This document shows, piece by piece, positions 36,543 to 46,060 of a stretch of 64,000 nt of DNA. Within the stretch, counting starts at the first letter, position 1. Each line of letters starts with the position of its first letter. A model generated the notes under the pieces. It was not told the origin of the DNA. It did not search any database and was given only the letters and a program-made list of their open reading frames with translations. The stretch is from Amanita rubescens. Taxonomy: Eukaryota > Basidiomycota > Agaricomycetes > Agaricales > Amanitaceae. Both the position numbers and the translations under genes were made by a program. The stretch spans positions 372,001 through 436,000 of the forward strand of contig WION01000020.1 of NCBI GenBank assembly GCA_015039365.1, read 5' to 3'.

Positions 36543-38150
36543 TCACACGTTAATTGTCATCCAAGATGGTATTGAGGATCGCCATACCGTTTCAAGACCC
36601 ATGGTTTCAATTTGGGTGCCAAGTCAAAGTTGGTTGGCCCGAAATCGCCCGACATCAGAGTGGTCGAAGCAAGAGCGATGCCTCGCCGCTTCTTTAGGCG
36701 AGGTACAACGCATTTTCATCTTGTTTAAGCAGTTCAGAAATTAGTCAATGCAGCACAAATAATGGTTCATTGCTGTTGCCACCTATGGAATACAAATGAT
36801 GGTGCGAGCAATGATCGACGAATAGCGAAGTAGTCGGGTAGCGACGTGGAATCTTTGAAAGCGAATGATAAAGAGCACGAAAAAAGTTCGAGAAGCCTAG
36901 TAGCGGTGGGGATTCTTGAGAGTGATGAATAGCGCTGCGGTGAGCAAATGCCAGTGATAACGATTGAAACTGAAAAACTTGTAGACTTGTCTGCGAGAGG
37001 GAGCGTCAATGTGGTGGTTGTATGAGAGGAAATATTCATTCAAATGGGGTCTAGGAAGGTGTAAGGTTCAGCGGTCGAAGAACTTATCTTGTCATCCCTT
37101 TTTTCTTTAATGATCACGATCGGACATCCTAGGCATATGATCCATCATTAACTGAAACGTCGCTATATGCGCATCATTACTTGCCGGTGAGTATTGTTTT
37201 GTTCCTTTGCAGCCAATGAATAGACCAGGTCAGCGAGGCACCTAGGAACTTGAAGAGCACGGGAGGAAACAGAAAAAAGTGGGGGAGGAGAAGATTCGGA
37301 GTTCCACGCGTCGTGACGGCCGCGGTGGTGGCTGCGAGAGAGTGTAGTAAGAGGGGCGATACTCACCTTCGCTTTGTCATCTGAAAGCCGTCCTCCAGAG
37401 CTATGGTATAATACTTTGTCAAGTCCAGCGCTCATCCTATTTTCGTGTTCAACTCTATCGCGTCGTGGAGGAATGTGCTGGTTATTGGGGATAGAGCGCC
37501 GGGGAGCATCTGTCCATGAACAGAGGGGATCGGTGAGGCCACGCTCGCAACAATGACTGCATTTGGGAAATGTCAAGGAGCCATCCCAGGCCACTCCACC
37601 TCACTCCATTGGTTTTGGTTGAAAGGAGATGCTCGATGTTGAGCATGGTAATATATTCTTCCCGTCGTTCCTTATATTTCCATGACCTGTGCAGCCTTTC
37701 GGGCTTCAAGGTTTCAAGACTCCGCATCCTTTTATACAGGTCAATGATAACATAGTAGTAAGTGTGATCCAGTACGATGCGGTCAATCTGTGATGATCAT
37801 GATCAGCGTCGTAGATTTCGAGATGGGACATGATGCATGAGGAGCCACCTTGCGACTCCTTGCATGCCCTGTTGAACTTGGGATTCCAGGCAGGTAAGGC
37901 AGGCAACCGGATCAATCAGTAGGATAGCCGACTGATAGCCGCCATTTTTCGGACATTTCATCATCAGCATAAGTTTTGATGCGGATGATGGGAGTAGGTG
38001 GTGCCAACGCATAAAAGTCTGACCCCCTGTTGCTCCAAGTTCTCAGCACTGCGCACTCTCTCCCCTCAACGTGCTGGTCACACGAGGATACTCAGGCATT
38101 CCGCAATTCATACAAATCTCATTCAAGCGACCTATTAACTACATCAAAAC
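36543..38150. other. Intergenic, no convincing gene
   Basis: Several frames of 80-140 codons occur on the minus strand, but none has recognisable domains. A TATAAAAGG motif on the minus strand (near 37731-37739) precedes an 81-codon frame (MRSLETLKPERLH). That is too weak to call a gene. Confidence 0.35.
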
Positions 38151-38381
38151 ATGGTTCGAGTGGCTGTCACGACGATTGCTGCATTCGTTCAACTTACTTT
38201 GCTGGCCCAAAATTCGTTTGGCCTTCCCATCCAGTGGGTGTTCTTCTGTTCCAGCGAAGGAATCCGTTATCATGTGCACTATTGTTGTCAGATCTGTGGA
38301 TACGCCGGCGCTCTCAAACGCTGGAATCGGAAGGCGCTCCATTCAACAGTGAGACGCAACTGTTCACTAGTCGATTCGTAA
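38151..38381 (+). CDS. Putative small secreted protein
   Basis: The ATG sits in a good fungal context (AAAACATGG). The first 25 or so residues (MVRVAVTTIAAFVQLTLLAQ, then NSFGLP) form a clear signal peptide. The unspliced frame ends after 76 residues. A GTGGGT donor at about 38234 and an acceptor at about 38289 would instead give a shorter product ending SIQQ. I do not recognise the mature part. It stands directly before the tandem-repeat region. Confidence 0.35.
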   Translation: MVRVAVTTIAAFVQLTLLAQNSFGLPIQWVFFCSSEGIRYHVHYCCQICGYAGALKRWNRKALHSTVRRNCSLVDS

Positions 38382-38458
38382 CATTGACATCTTGTCTGAA
38401 GGCTCTCGAAACGCGGTGGGTGTTTATCATGCCTCGGGCGCAAACCCAAGACGAAAGG

Positions 38459-39310
38459 GTACGGGATAGCATTACGCATCGTAATACGCAGTTGACACTC
38501 ATGTTCCATCACTAGGTCGCAGTCCCAACCTCGGTACGGGATAACAATTCCCATTGTAATAGGCAATCTAATGTTCGATACAGACAAGACGATCCAGGTT
38601 TGATTGTGGTTAAGGGTCCACATCATCCGACCCCCCCGCCGAGCCCGTACGGAATAGTATTATTCATTACAATATGCAGTTGGCGCTCACACTTTCAAGA
38701 CAAAGGCCTCCTAGGCCTGAACATGAACCTCCCCAAGTGTACATAATAGCATCTCCTTTTATAACACGCAATCTAATGTTCGATGCAGAGCGCCTCATGA
38801 CGGTTTAATTGTGGCTGGTAGTCCGCATCCTCCTCCGTTGAGCCCGTACGGATTGTTATTATTCACCATTATGGGCAGTTGGCACTCACATTTCATTACA
38901 AAGACGTCCTGAACAGCAGCCCCATGAGCTTTCTGCTGAAGGGTATGGGATAGCATTACCGTAATTGCACTTGAGTACTCATGTCCATCACGAAGGTCTC
39001 GTCAAAACGCAGTGCCCCATCCGGGACCTACAAAAGAGTACGAGATAGCATTACCTATTGTGATGTACCGTTGGCGCTAACGTCCCACCTCTTCAAAAGG
39101 GAACTGGGCAAACATCCTTCCCAATGGTATCGTAATAACTCTTTATAATGCGCATTTGGTGCTGATATCACATCACGAAGGAGAAATCCTGTCCACGAGC
39201 TCCCAGGGTACAGTAATGCCTCTTTGTAGTACGCGGTTGGCGCTAATATCACGTCACGAAGATCTGAACCCCCCCGCCATGAGGTCTTAAGGTAACGGTC
39301 CTCTATTCAC
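38459..39310 (+). repeat. Degenerate tandem repeat, unit about 92 bp, about ten copies
   Basis: A core resembling GTACGGGATAGCATTAC, then ATTGTAATRCGCAGTTGG and a CATCACGAAG-like end, recurs at 38459, 38534, 38647, 38739, 38846, 38943, 39038, 39127, 39208 and weakly 39292. Spacing is 75-113 bases. Units starting at 38534 and 38739 share extra sequence (CAATCTAATGTTCGAT), and those at 38647 and 38846 share GAGCCCGTACGG. Units are therefore paired in a period of about 205 bp in the middle. No frame is open across it. Confidence 0.7.
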
Positions 39311-39736
39311 ACTATGGTCCATGTAGTTGACTGGAGCACTCCTTCCACGTCGATAGACGCGACCTAAATGGGCCTGCCCCCATCTTAGGCCGCGGTGAGC
39401 TAAACTCACGGTCATTTTTTGACGAGGATTTGTTGGATTAGCATGTTTACTCAACCTACGTTGAGTAGTATTACTTCTCGGATTTCCGTGAGGGCTGGCA
39501 AGACAAGATGAGTTTGGAAGGGATGAACTTAGAGTAATATAGTCTGGTTACTCAATGGGATAGAGAGCAGCGACTCATTAATCTGCTATTGATTACTTGA
39601 GATGTTACATACTCAGGTTGTTTCGAGATCATTGTAGTATGGAAGTGTGCCAACTATTGGCATGCATTGGCACTGTGGGCTCGGAATTTACCGGTTACGT
39701 AAGCTCCACTCGTTCACCTGCGTTCGGATTCTGGGA
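39311..39736. other. Intergenic upstream of the NDUFAF2-like gene
   Basis: No gene is visible. It probably contains the promoter of the next gene. Confidence 0.4.
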
Positions 39737-40627
39737 ATGTCGTTTCTGCGACGTATCTGGCAAAGTATAAGGAGCCCCGTAAGGCATTTTACTTAGCTCT
39801 CGTAAACAAAGCTCAATAAAGCTGGCAGAGGATATACACCGGTAGAGATTTTGAGGGTTCGTGTCGAATCACTGAGTCTGCATGAACAGGCTTGACATCT
39901 CATATCCGACAGGAAATCGCTTTTATGAACACCCCGCAACTTCACCAGGTTTAGATCTAACCCAACCTTCTCATATGCCTTTCTCATTTGATACAGATCA
40001 ACGTACCAGGCGAGAGGTGCAATACAGGCAACCAGATGATATGTGGGATTACATTGGAGGAGGGAAAAGACTTCCAGGTGGGGTTGAATTGATCCGTCGC
40101 CGTGTCTCATAAGAAACGAACGCTCGTTACAGCTCAATGGTCCTCATGGCTAACGCATACACGACAATACCCGCCTACATTTGAGGTGCCGTCTAATTTA
40201 GAGTTGGCGTGGTGTTTATCCTAAGTTTCGCGAACAGGAACTTCAAGCGGATTTTGATCGTCAGCAACGCGTAAAAATGAATGCGGCACTAATTGATGCG
40301 AGGGACAACGAGAATCGAGCCAAGCTCATTGCCGAAGGCGCGGTTGCAGTTGAAGAAGCTCACCGCATGACAGTCGAACAAGCGACAGAAGAACTCGTAA
40401 ATCAAAGAGGCCCATTGGGATACCATCTTGAAGTATCGACCGACGGTGATAAAAAAGAACTCCGAGAAGAGATGCATTCCGAACAGGAACAAGTGGAACA
40501 AGCGCAGAACTCCGTTCCTGCATCCCCATTAAATTCAACGGGACAATCGAAAGTTTCGCCGTGGGTCGAACACACGGAAGATACACCGAATTCTTGGACT
40601 CCTTTGACGCGTCGCAGAGGAGAATAG
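39737..40627 (+). CDS. NDUFAF2/mimitin-like mitochondrial complex I assembly factor
   Basis: Assists assembly of respiratory complex I in mitochondria. Exons join as MSFLRRIWQSIRSP, WQRIYTGRDFEGS, then LDISYPTGNRFYEHPA (the NxYFE-like signature of the B17.2-like family), RTRREVQYRQPDDMWDYIGG, WSSWLTHTRQYPPTF (the conserved W-x2-WL-x2-TR-x2-PPT motif), and ELQADFDRQQRVKMNAALID with a long charged tail ending TPLTRRRGE. Introns near 39779-39822, 39858-39881, 40078-40132 and 40190-40241 are supported by frame and homology; the second is short and its boundaries are least certain. The tail is longer than in animal homologues, which is usual in fungi. Confidence 0.78.
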
Positions 40628-41280
40628 TTCGCAATCGTTACGTACCTTTATACACTATCGCTATGCGGATGTCCAAAGAATGTTCACACCATGAAATGTT
40701 CTTTAGTGATACATGTGTCGCATCTCCAACAATGAAACTCTTCAGGTCACCGTTATTGAATTGTTTTGCAGGTATAGGTGCTTTTGCGCTGTCGCCCTTC
40801 TTCCTTCCATCCCTGCTATCTTATGGGTCGTGCTGATGGGGTCGGCAATTCCTTCCGTCCGGAATTGCTCCAGGATGTGAATTGCAGCATGGCGGGGCCA
40901 GGGTGACTTGTCCTCCTATATGTAGTATTCAATAGTAATATAGGGTATGCCACCCATTTACAGGTGACGCTACCTTGCTCTCAAAAATCTATCTCCTCTT
41001 TGTTGGGAACGTGTTGTGTCTGTCGCGAGGACTCGGGGGTGAACAACGTCCCGATTCTTCTGTTCCATTCAAGTATTAACGCGCAACGAGATATACTAAT
41101 ACGAAGATTTTGGTGTCTTTTTTATTACATTAAATACCAGTACGTAGAGTATGCTACAGTATCCCAAACGCCACAAGTTTCACTCTCAATCTATCCCTTC
41201 TATGCCCGAATATTATTGATATTGATTTCGTCCTAAGCTGCCACCATATATGCAGATGATTTCCGGTGTCATGTCTATTA
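40628..41280. other. Intergenic, no gene recognised
   Basis: Contains the 3' ends of two convergent genes. The short frames have no recognisable motif. Confidence 0.4.
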
Positions 41281-42823
41281 CTAGCTATCACTTGTGGAAA
41301 CACCCCATACGGCATTGGTCTGATTCGATATTTATCATCAGCAGAATGGCTTCAACGGCAACCGACTTACATCAAGGACTTCTTCCGCCCCTGCCATTTC
41401 ACTCCTCAAGCTCGCGCGCACAGTTAGCGTGTTCATTAAAGCCTTCACCGTGTTAGACGCTCACGAAACACATTGATTGACTTACATTTGTATATATACG
41501 ACCGATAGGAAACAGAAACATTCCATACAAGTTCGCTGATGGCCAAGTGACTATAATGATCATGTGTCAGTGGTCTCAATGTTGGAAACTTGGAAATATG
41601 AACCAAAGGCAATGAGATTCCCTAACGCAAACATGGTAGAGAGAGCGCCAACTTGAATTGCGCTACGTATACACCGATACAAGATCTTGTTGGTACGGCC
41701 ATAATCTGTCCTTTGTTTATAGAGACCGATGGAGGTATAACCTAGTGAACTCTATTAGCACATTACGCGAAGGAGTTGAGGAATAGTGTTACGGACCTGC
41801 AATGAAGAAGTCTAAAATCACTTGGGTGGCGAGCCACACGACGATTTCTGTATTCAAGACCGATAGGTCTCTCCTGCTGCTCGCGGCATCAATTATCGTA
41901 AATGAGGGTTAAGGAAGCTTACTCTACGATTCTGCATGCCCTGCGAACAAGAGTTAGCGCGACCACCGTAACTCCTTCTCAGCACTCACTTTGCAGTAGT
42001 GATAGAAGCCGCAATGAGGTCTGCTAAGGATACAATCATGATTCCTATGTAAAGATGCCGCTTTCCTGACATTCGATATATACTGGGAGTCTTTCGGTTA
42101 TCATCCTTCGTGGCCCGACTCTCGACGCATACTCACCGGTATCCCATGAAATGTTGAGTAAGGAACGTGGTTATGGAACTTTCTATTATCGATGCGCGGT
42201 ACGGCCAAATATTCACTGGATAGTTTTGTTACCTATGCATATGTCAAGTCATAAAATCCATACCAAAAAATGCTGATGGATTGTTGTAGTTGACGACACT
42301 ATCGATTCGGATGAGGTTTGTAGGGTGTAAAGAAAGATTAAACGTACAGGTACCACCATGCAAGGTAAATGAGGCTGGATGCATTGTCTGAAAATGCCAC
42401 TCAAAGGAAGGGAAAGAACGAACGAGGCTGAATGGAATGTATCCAGGGCGAGTAAGGTATGTACTGTCAATCTGAACTGGGATGAGCATTCATTAGCCGT
42501 TTCATTGCGATCCAAATACGAACCGGAGCCACAACGGGTCATTGAACTCTGATCGTGATATACGTCAAACCCGTTTTTTTTCAAATGCCGCAGTCGAATT
42601 CGACGTACCCAATTGATAGTATAACCCAAACTGATATGTGACAATCCCGAAGAGATACGTATTGACTATTGACTCGTTTCAGCATTTCGTGAACGGCTTT
42701 GGAAGAAATTGAAACTGACGAAAAACGCCAATCAACAACAAGCCTGATGTTACATTTTCTTTAGTGCAATGAAGAAAGCTAACGCGAAACTGCCTCACCA
42801 GCAAAACCATCGTATTGACCCAT
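41281..42823 (-). CDS. DUF6534 seven-helix membrane protein (copy 2)
   Basis: Minus-strand exons join as MGQYDGFAGLLLIGVFLNTY, LFGIVTYQFGLYYQL, NDPLWLRFVF, LDTFHSASF, YNNPSAF, PYRASIIESSITTFLTQHFM (ending GYR), IYRMSGKRHLYIGIMIVSLA, TEIVVWLATQVILDFFIA, GYTSIGLYKQRTDYGRTNKI, IRSAIQVGALSTMFALGNLI, the hallmark FPIGRIYTN, then ALMNTLTVRASLRSEMAGAE and a short end TNAVWGVSTSDS-stop at 41281. The start at 42823 was chosen because the first exon then joins in phase across a GTGAGG donor. Segment by segment it matches copy 1 at 16.5 kb. The C-terminal tail is much shorter than in copy 1. Function unknown. Confidence 0.7.
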
Positions 42824-43507
42824 TTCGGTGGGAATGGGGAAGCAAGTTACATGTTCGAAACTGCTATTCTTACGAAAAGATATTTAGCAGGTGCCAGTTC
42901 TCATAACGAAACGCCCCTGTGTCTCACCTCCTGAATATCGAGTCTAAAACTCAAGCATCGGCATATGCCGTTCCGGTAACATCGCAGCAAGACTGACGTG
43001 TCCGGGCGTCAAAAACTAACCAATGTGCGTCGCGAATGTCATTCAACTATGTATTGGTAGGCTGCTTGCGTTTCACATTCTGCTCAGGATCGTCCTGATA
43101 ATGTGATACAAGTTCAGTGCCGGTCATCAATGATAGATGCGAATCAAACTGAAGAAGTAGCCGTGGCCGGATAAGGATCTATAAGGATCTATATTTGCTG
43201 TCTGTCATTGTGCTTGAATAGTCTGGGGAATGAAACAGGTACGTCGCCCGCCTCTGTAGACATATCGCTTATGGGGTGTGAAGACTTTGCCCCATGGTCT
43301 ACTGCGGAATAAAGCCCGAGTGATGTAACGCGCGTAAGGTGAGCATTTCATGAAACCAATTTGAATAATGGAGGTGGTGCTAAAATTGGCTGGGTTCTGA
43401 AATGTGGCCTCCGCGATAAACGGGCACGCCGGACATGGCGTGCGCATGTGAATTATTCATACCCTTGCTTGTCCTTCTGGCATATCATTATTATTCTATA
43501 AAATATC
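42824..43507. other. Intergenic, with short direct repeat
   Basis: No gene is recognised. ATAAGGATCT is repeated back to back at 43171-43190. Confidence 0.4.
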
Positions 43508-45492
43508 CTAGTACATTCTCGGGTCGTCAGCAAAGTAATTACCTGCTAGCGCTGCTTCATAATTCCATTCCTCGCGCAGCAGCACTTCGCGACCGAGTGA
43601 AAATCGTTGTAACAGTTGAACGACCTCATCATCATCCCTTTTCTTGGGAATGAGCTGGTCTTCGTCCGGTACTGGAGGGAGCGTGCGAAAAATCGTGCGG
43701 GCGAGCTCCACCTCAGCCAGATATGCGTCTGCAGGTAACCGAGGGGTATACTTGGTCTCGGACGCAATTACACGCTCTATCGTGCCATATTCTCTGATGA
43801 ACTTCAGAGCACGCGCAGGGCCTAAATTTTTAATACGCTCGGAAAAGTCCGTTCCTAGGAGCAGTGCAAAGTCGATGAAGGAATCATAGTCAAGTTCGAG
43901 CATTGTCCGAACGTCGGAACCAGTCATCATCATCAAGGGTTCGTGTCTGCTTGTGATGTTCCTGAGAAGAGGAACTTCGTAGAGCAGCACATCCTTGTTC
44001 TTATTTAGTTTTTCAGTTGTGTTGAAATGGACAATACCCACTGTATCCTCGCTGACGACGTAGTCTGCCAAACCTTGGCGAACAATGGCAGAGGCTAATG
44101 CCTCCGCTTCAAAAGTCCCAGTCGATTCGACGCAAGGTATTCCCATGGCCTGTAAGATTTCTCTACTTTCATCATAGGTTTTTGATGTCGGTGCACAGGT
44201 CCGGCGCGTATACGATGCAGACATAATGCTACTCTTCTGCGTGAGGTCATTCACCGCTATGTCGGTCACTGGTTCTAGTTGTTCTTGAGGCGTTAAAATT
44301 TTTGACCAAAGCCGCCCTTCTTCGATTGTGAGCTGATATTGCCCTTTGCTCATGAAAAGCTCTGCACGAGCGTCCGAGTCCACAGTACTTTGAGGCACAG
44401 GCAGCAGAGGTGTCTCTGAGATACTCGGGGGCAGTGATTTGAGTTGTGAGATGCTCCTGTGGTAGTCCAAGAAAAGAACTGCGATCTGTTTAGCGATTTC
44501 AGGGGGTGACATCTCCACTGTTGCTCGTGCATCTTCTGCAGATAATACAGGGGGTATCACGGGGAAGGCAAGATCTTGTATGCGGTCAGTTGAAGGTGAA
44601 AGGGCATCCTGGTGTAATGGGCCTTGTTCGTCTTCAATAGATAAAACTTGGGTTCTATTCTAAAGTATATATTAGACGAGCACAACGAGCATCGGCGCAT
44701 CCAAAATACCTGATCTTGCGCGTCTATACTTTCGCTCTCAATGGATTCTTCAGTAATCGATTCTGTAACAAGAATGAGAAGATGGGTAACATCAGAGAGT
44801 GGGTCCTAGTCACCGTCAACGTCTAACTTGGACTCAGGCTCAAACGACACCAATGGGGTGCATTTGGGTTGAAGAAAATCAAGCGCATTTATAAGGTCCG
44901 AGATGCGACTGCGATCGTTTCTGTCTAGCATTTTCCATTGCTTCCAAATGCCTTTAAGTTTTTGCAGCCGTTGCAACCGCTTCAGTTCGAGCGAACTACG
45001 CGCCGCAACTAACTGGCGAGCTTCTCTCCGTCGCACAGCCTATTAATCCCAGTCAATGACGAAACAGGCTACATAAACTAGTGTCTGACCTCGCGTGCTT
45101 TAGCAAGATTACGTTCCTTCCCATCAAACACGCATATAGCTGAGACTCCCGAGTCTTCCAACTCCTTCACGAGTCTGTACCATCCCAGAACATGTCGATA
45201 CTGATGCGGAACTGGAGCAAAGTGCATCCGTTGGGTTATAAGGGTTCCATCTCTGGCAAGTCACGGTACATGAGAACAGCTAAACCAGAGAAGACATGAC
45301 AAAATATCGAACCAAAAAAACGCGATTCTTACATGACGATTCTTTTACCGGTTAGTCCTTTCAAACGGTCTGGCAAGTGTTTAATTACATCAGGACTGTT
45401 AAAGTTGAGCGTTCAGCGGTGTTTCACGTGTATAGCAAGGTCATCGCGTACCAAACCTTCTGGAGAAAAGGCGTGAGTCCCAGCACGCCCAT
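43508..45492 (-). CDS. XPG/FEN1-like nuclease (PIN-domain protein)
   Basis: A structure-specific nuclease of the Rad2/XPG superfamily, fungal subfamily. Exons: MGVLGLTPFLQKVC, then PDVIKHLPDRLKGLTGKRIV joined to IDGTLITQRMHFAPVPHQYR (metal-binding Asp of the N-region), VSAICVFDGKERNLAKAREA, a coiled basic helix, a linker, and the XPG-I region (AMGIPCVESTGTFEAEALAS) with the EAEA acid pair. The helix-hairpin-helix is LLLGTDFSERIKNLGPARAL. The open frame shows SEDTVGIVHFN where the family has SEDTDV. A 48-base GT..AG intron without stops (43994-44041) lies exactly there. Spliced, it gives SEDTDVLLYEVPLLRNIT, so the catalytic Asp is kept. The C-terminus ends YFADDPRMY-stop. The cellular role is not known to me. 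Confidence 0.82.
43994..44041 (-). other. In-frame 48-base intron inside the nuclease active-site motif
   Basis: On the minus strand the segment starts GTGGGT and ends ACAAG, with a branch-like AACTAAAT. It has no stop codon and its length is a multiple of three. Retention would insert 16 residues between SEDT and DVLLYE. Confidence 0.7.
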
Positions 45493-46060
45493 AAGCAAAT
45501 AATACAATAATTAGCGAGAGAAAGGCGACGCGTAGAACCGGATGGGTAAGCCGGTGCCGACAAATGCCGATAAAACTTGACTTATGTCATCGTCTGGATA
45601 TGGCCAAAGGTTACGATGGTCCGTGCGCGGTTTCAGAAAGATATATAAACAGTGTCCCAACACCCCATCTCTTCATACTTACCTTGATGGCGTGTGCCCC
45701 TTCATGTAACCGGGCTTACGGGCTGTGGAGGTCCCCCATAGCACGGCGACCCTGTCCTCAGGGGGTAGCTGCAGTTTGTATGGGCTTCGGCTCATGCACC
45801 GTCTCAATATTTTCCAGTCCTTCCACGGCCTCTCTATGGGCTAGGAGGGCCATCCTTTTTTTTTTTGGTCCCTCTATGGTCCTAACCCTAACCCTAATGC
45901 CAGCCAATAGCAACAGCCGTACAGTAGCATACCAATATAATATTGCCACGTAATGTTACCAGAGAAATGAATATATTTCATTGTACGACAATAAACTACT
46001 ATAAGCTCATTGGTAGCAAGGAATGGAGTGATTAGAGACTGCCTGTTCATTTTTATTCTT
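45493..46060. other. Intergenic, with T11 tract and telomere-like repeat
   Basis: Holds the upstream side of the nuclease gene and the 3' end of the alpha-COP gene. A 129-codon plus-strand frame from 45564 has no recognisable domain. It contains T11 (45856-45866) and the telomere-like array described separately. Confidence 0.4.
45881..45897. repeat. Interstitial telomere-like repeat
   Basis: CCTAACCCTAACCCTAA, nearly three perfect units of the fungal telomere repeat TTAGGG read on the other strand, lies 14 bases after a T11 run. It is flanked by ordinary sequence, so this is not a chromosome end. Confidence 0.85.

Noticed and set aside
37163..37727. Overlapping minus-strand frames with an upstream TATAAAAGG
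   Set aside because: There is no recognisable domain or splice structure; kept as intergenic.
38459..39310. CRISPR-like array
   Set aside because: Copies are diverged, spacing is irregular and the genome is eukaryotic.
43994..44041. XPG-type nuclease with a lost catalytic Asp
   Set aside because: The apparent loss is caused by an unspliced 48-base intron; the spliced motif is normal.
45564..45953. 129-codon plus-strand frame near the telomere repeat
   Set aside because: No domain is visible, it crosses the T11 and telomere tracts, and its composition looks non-coding.
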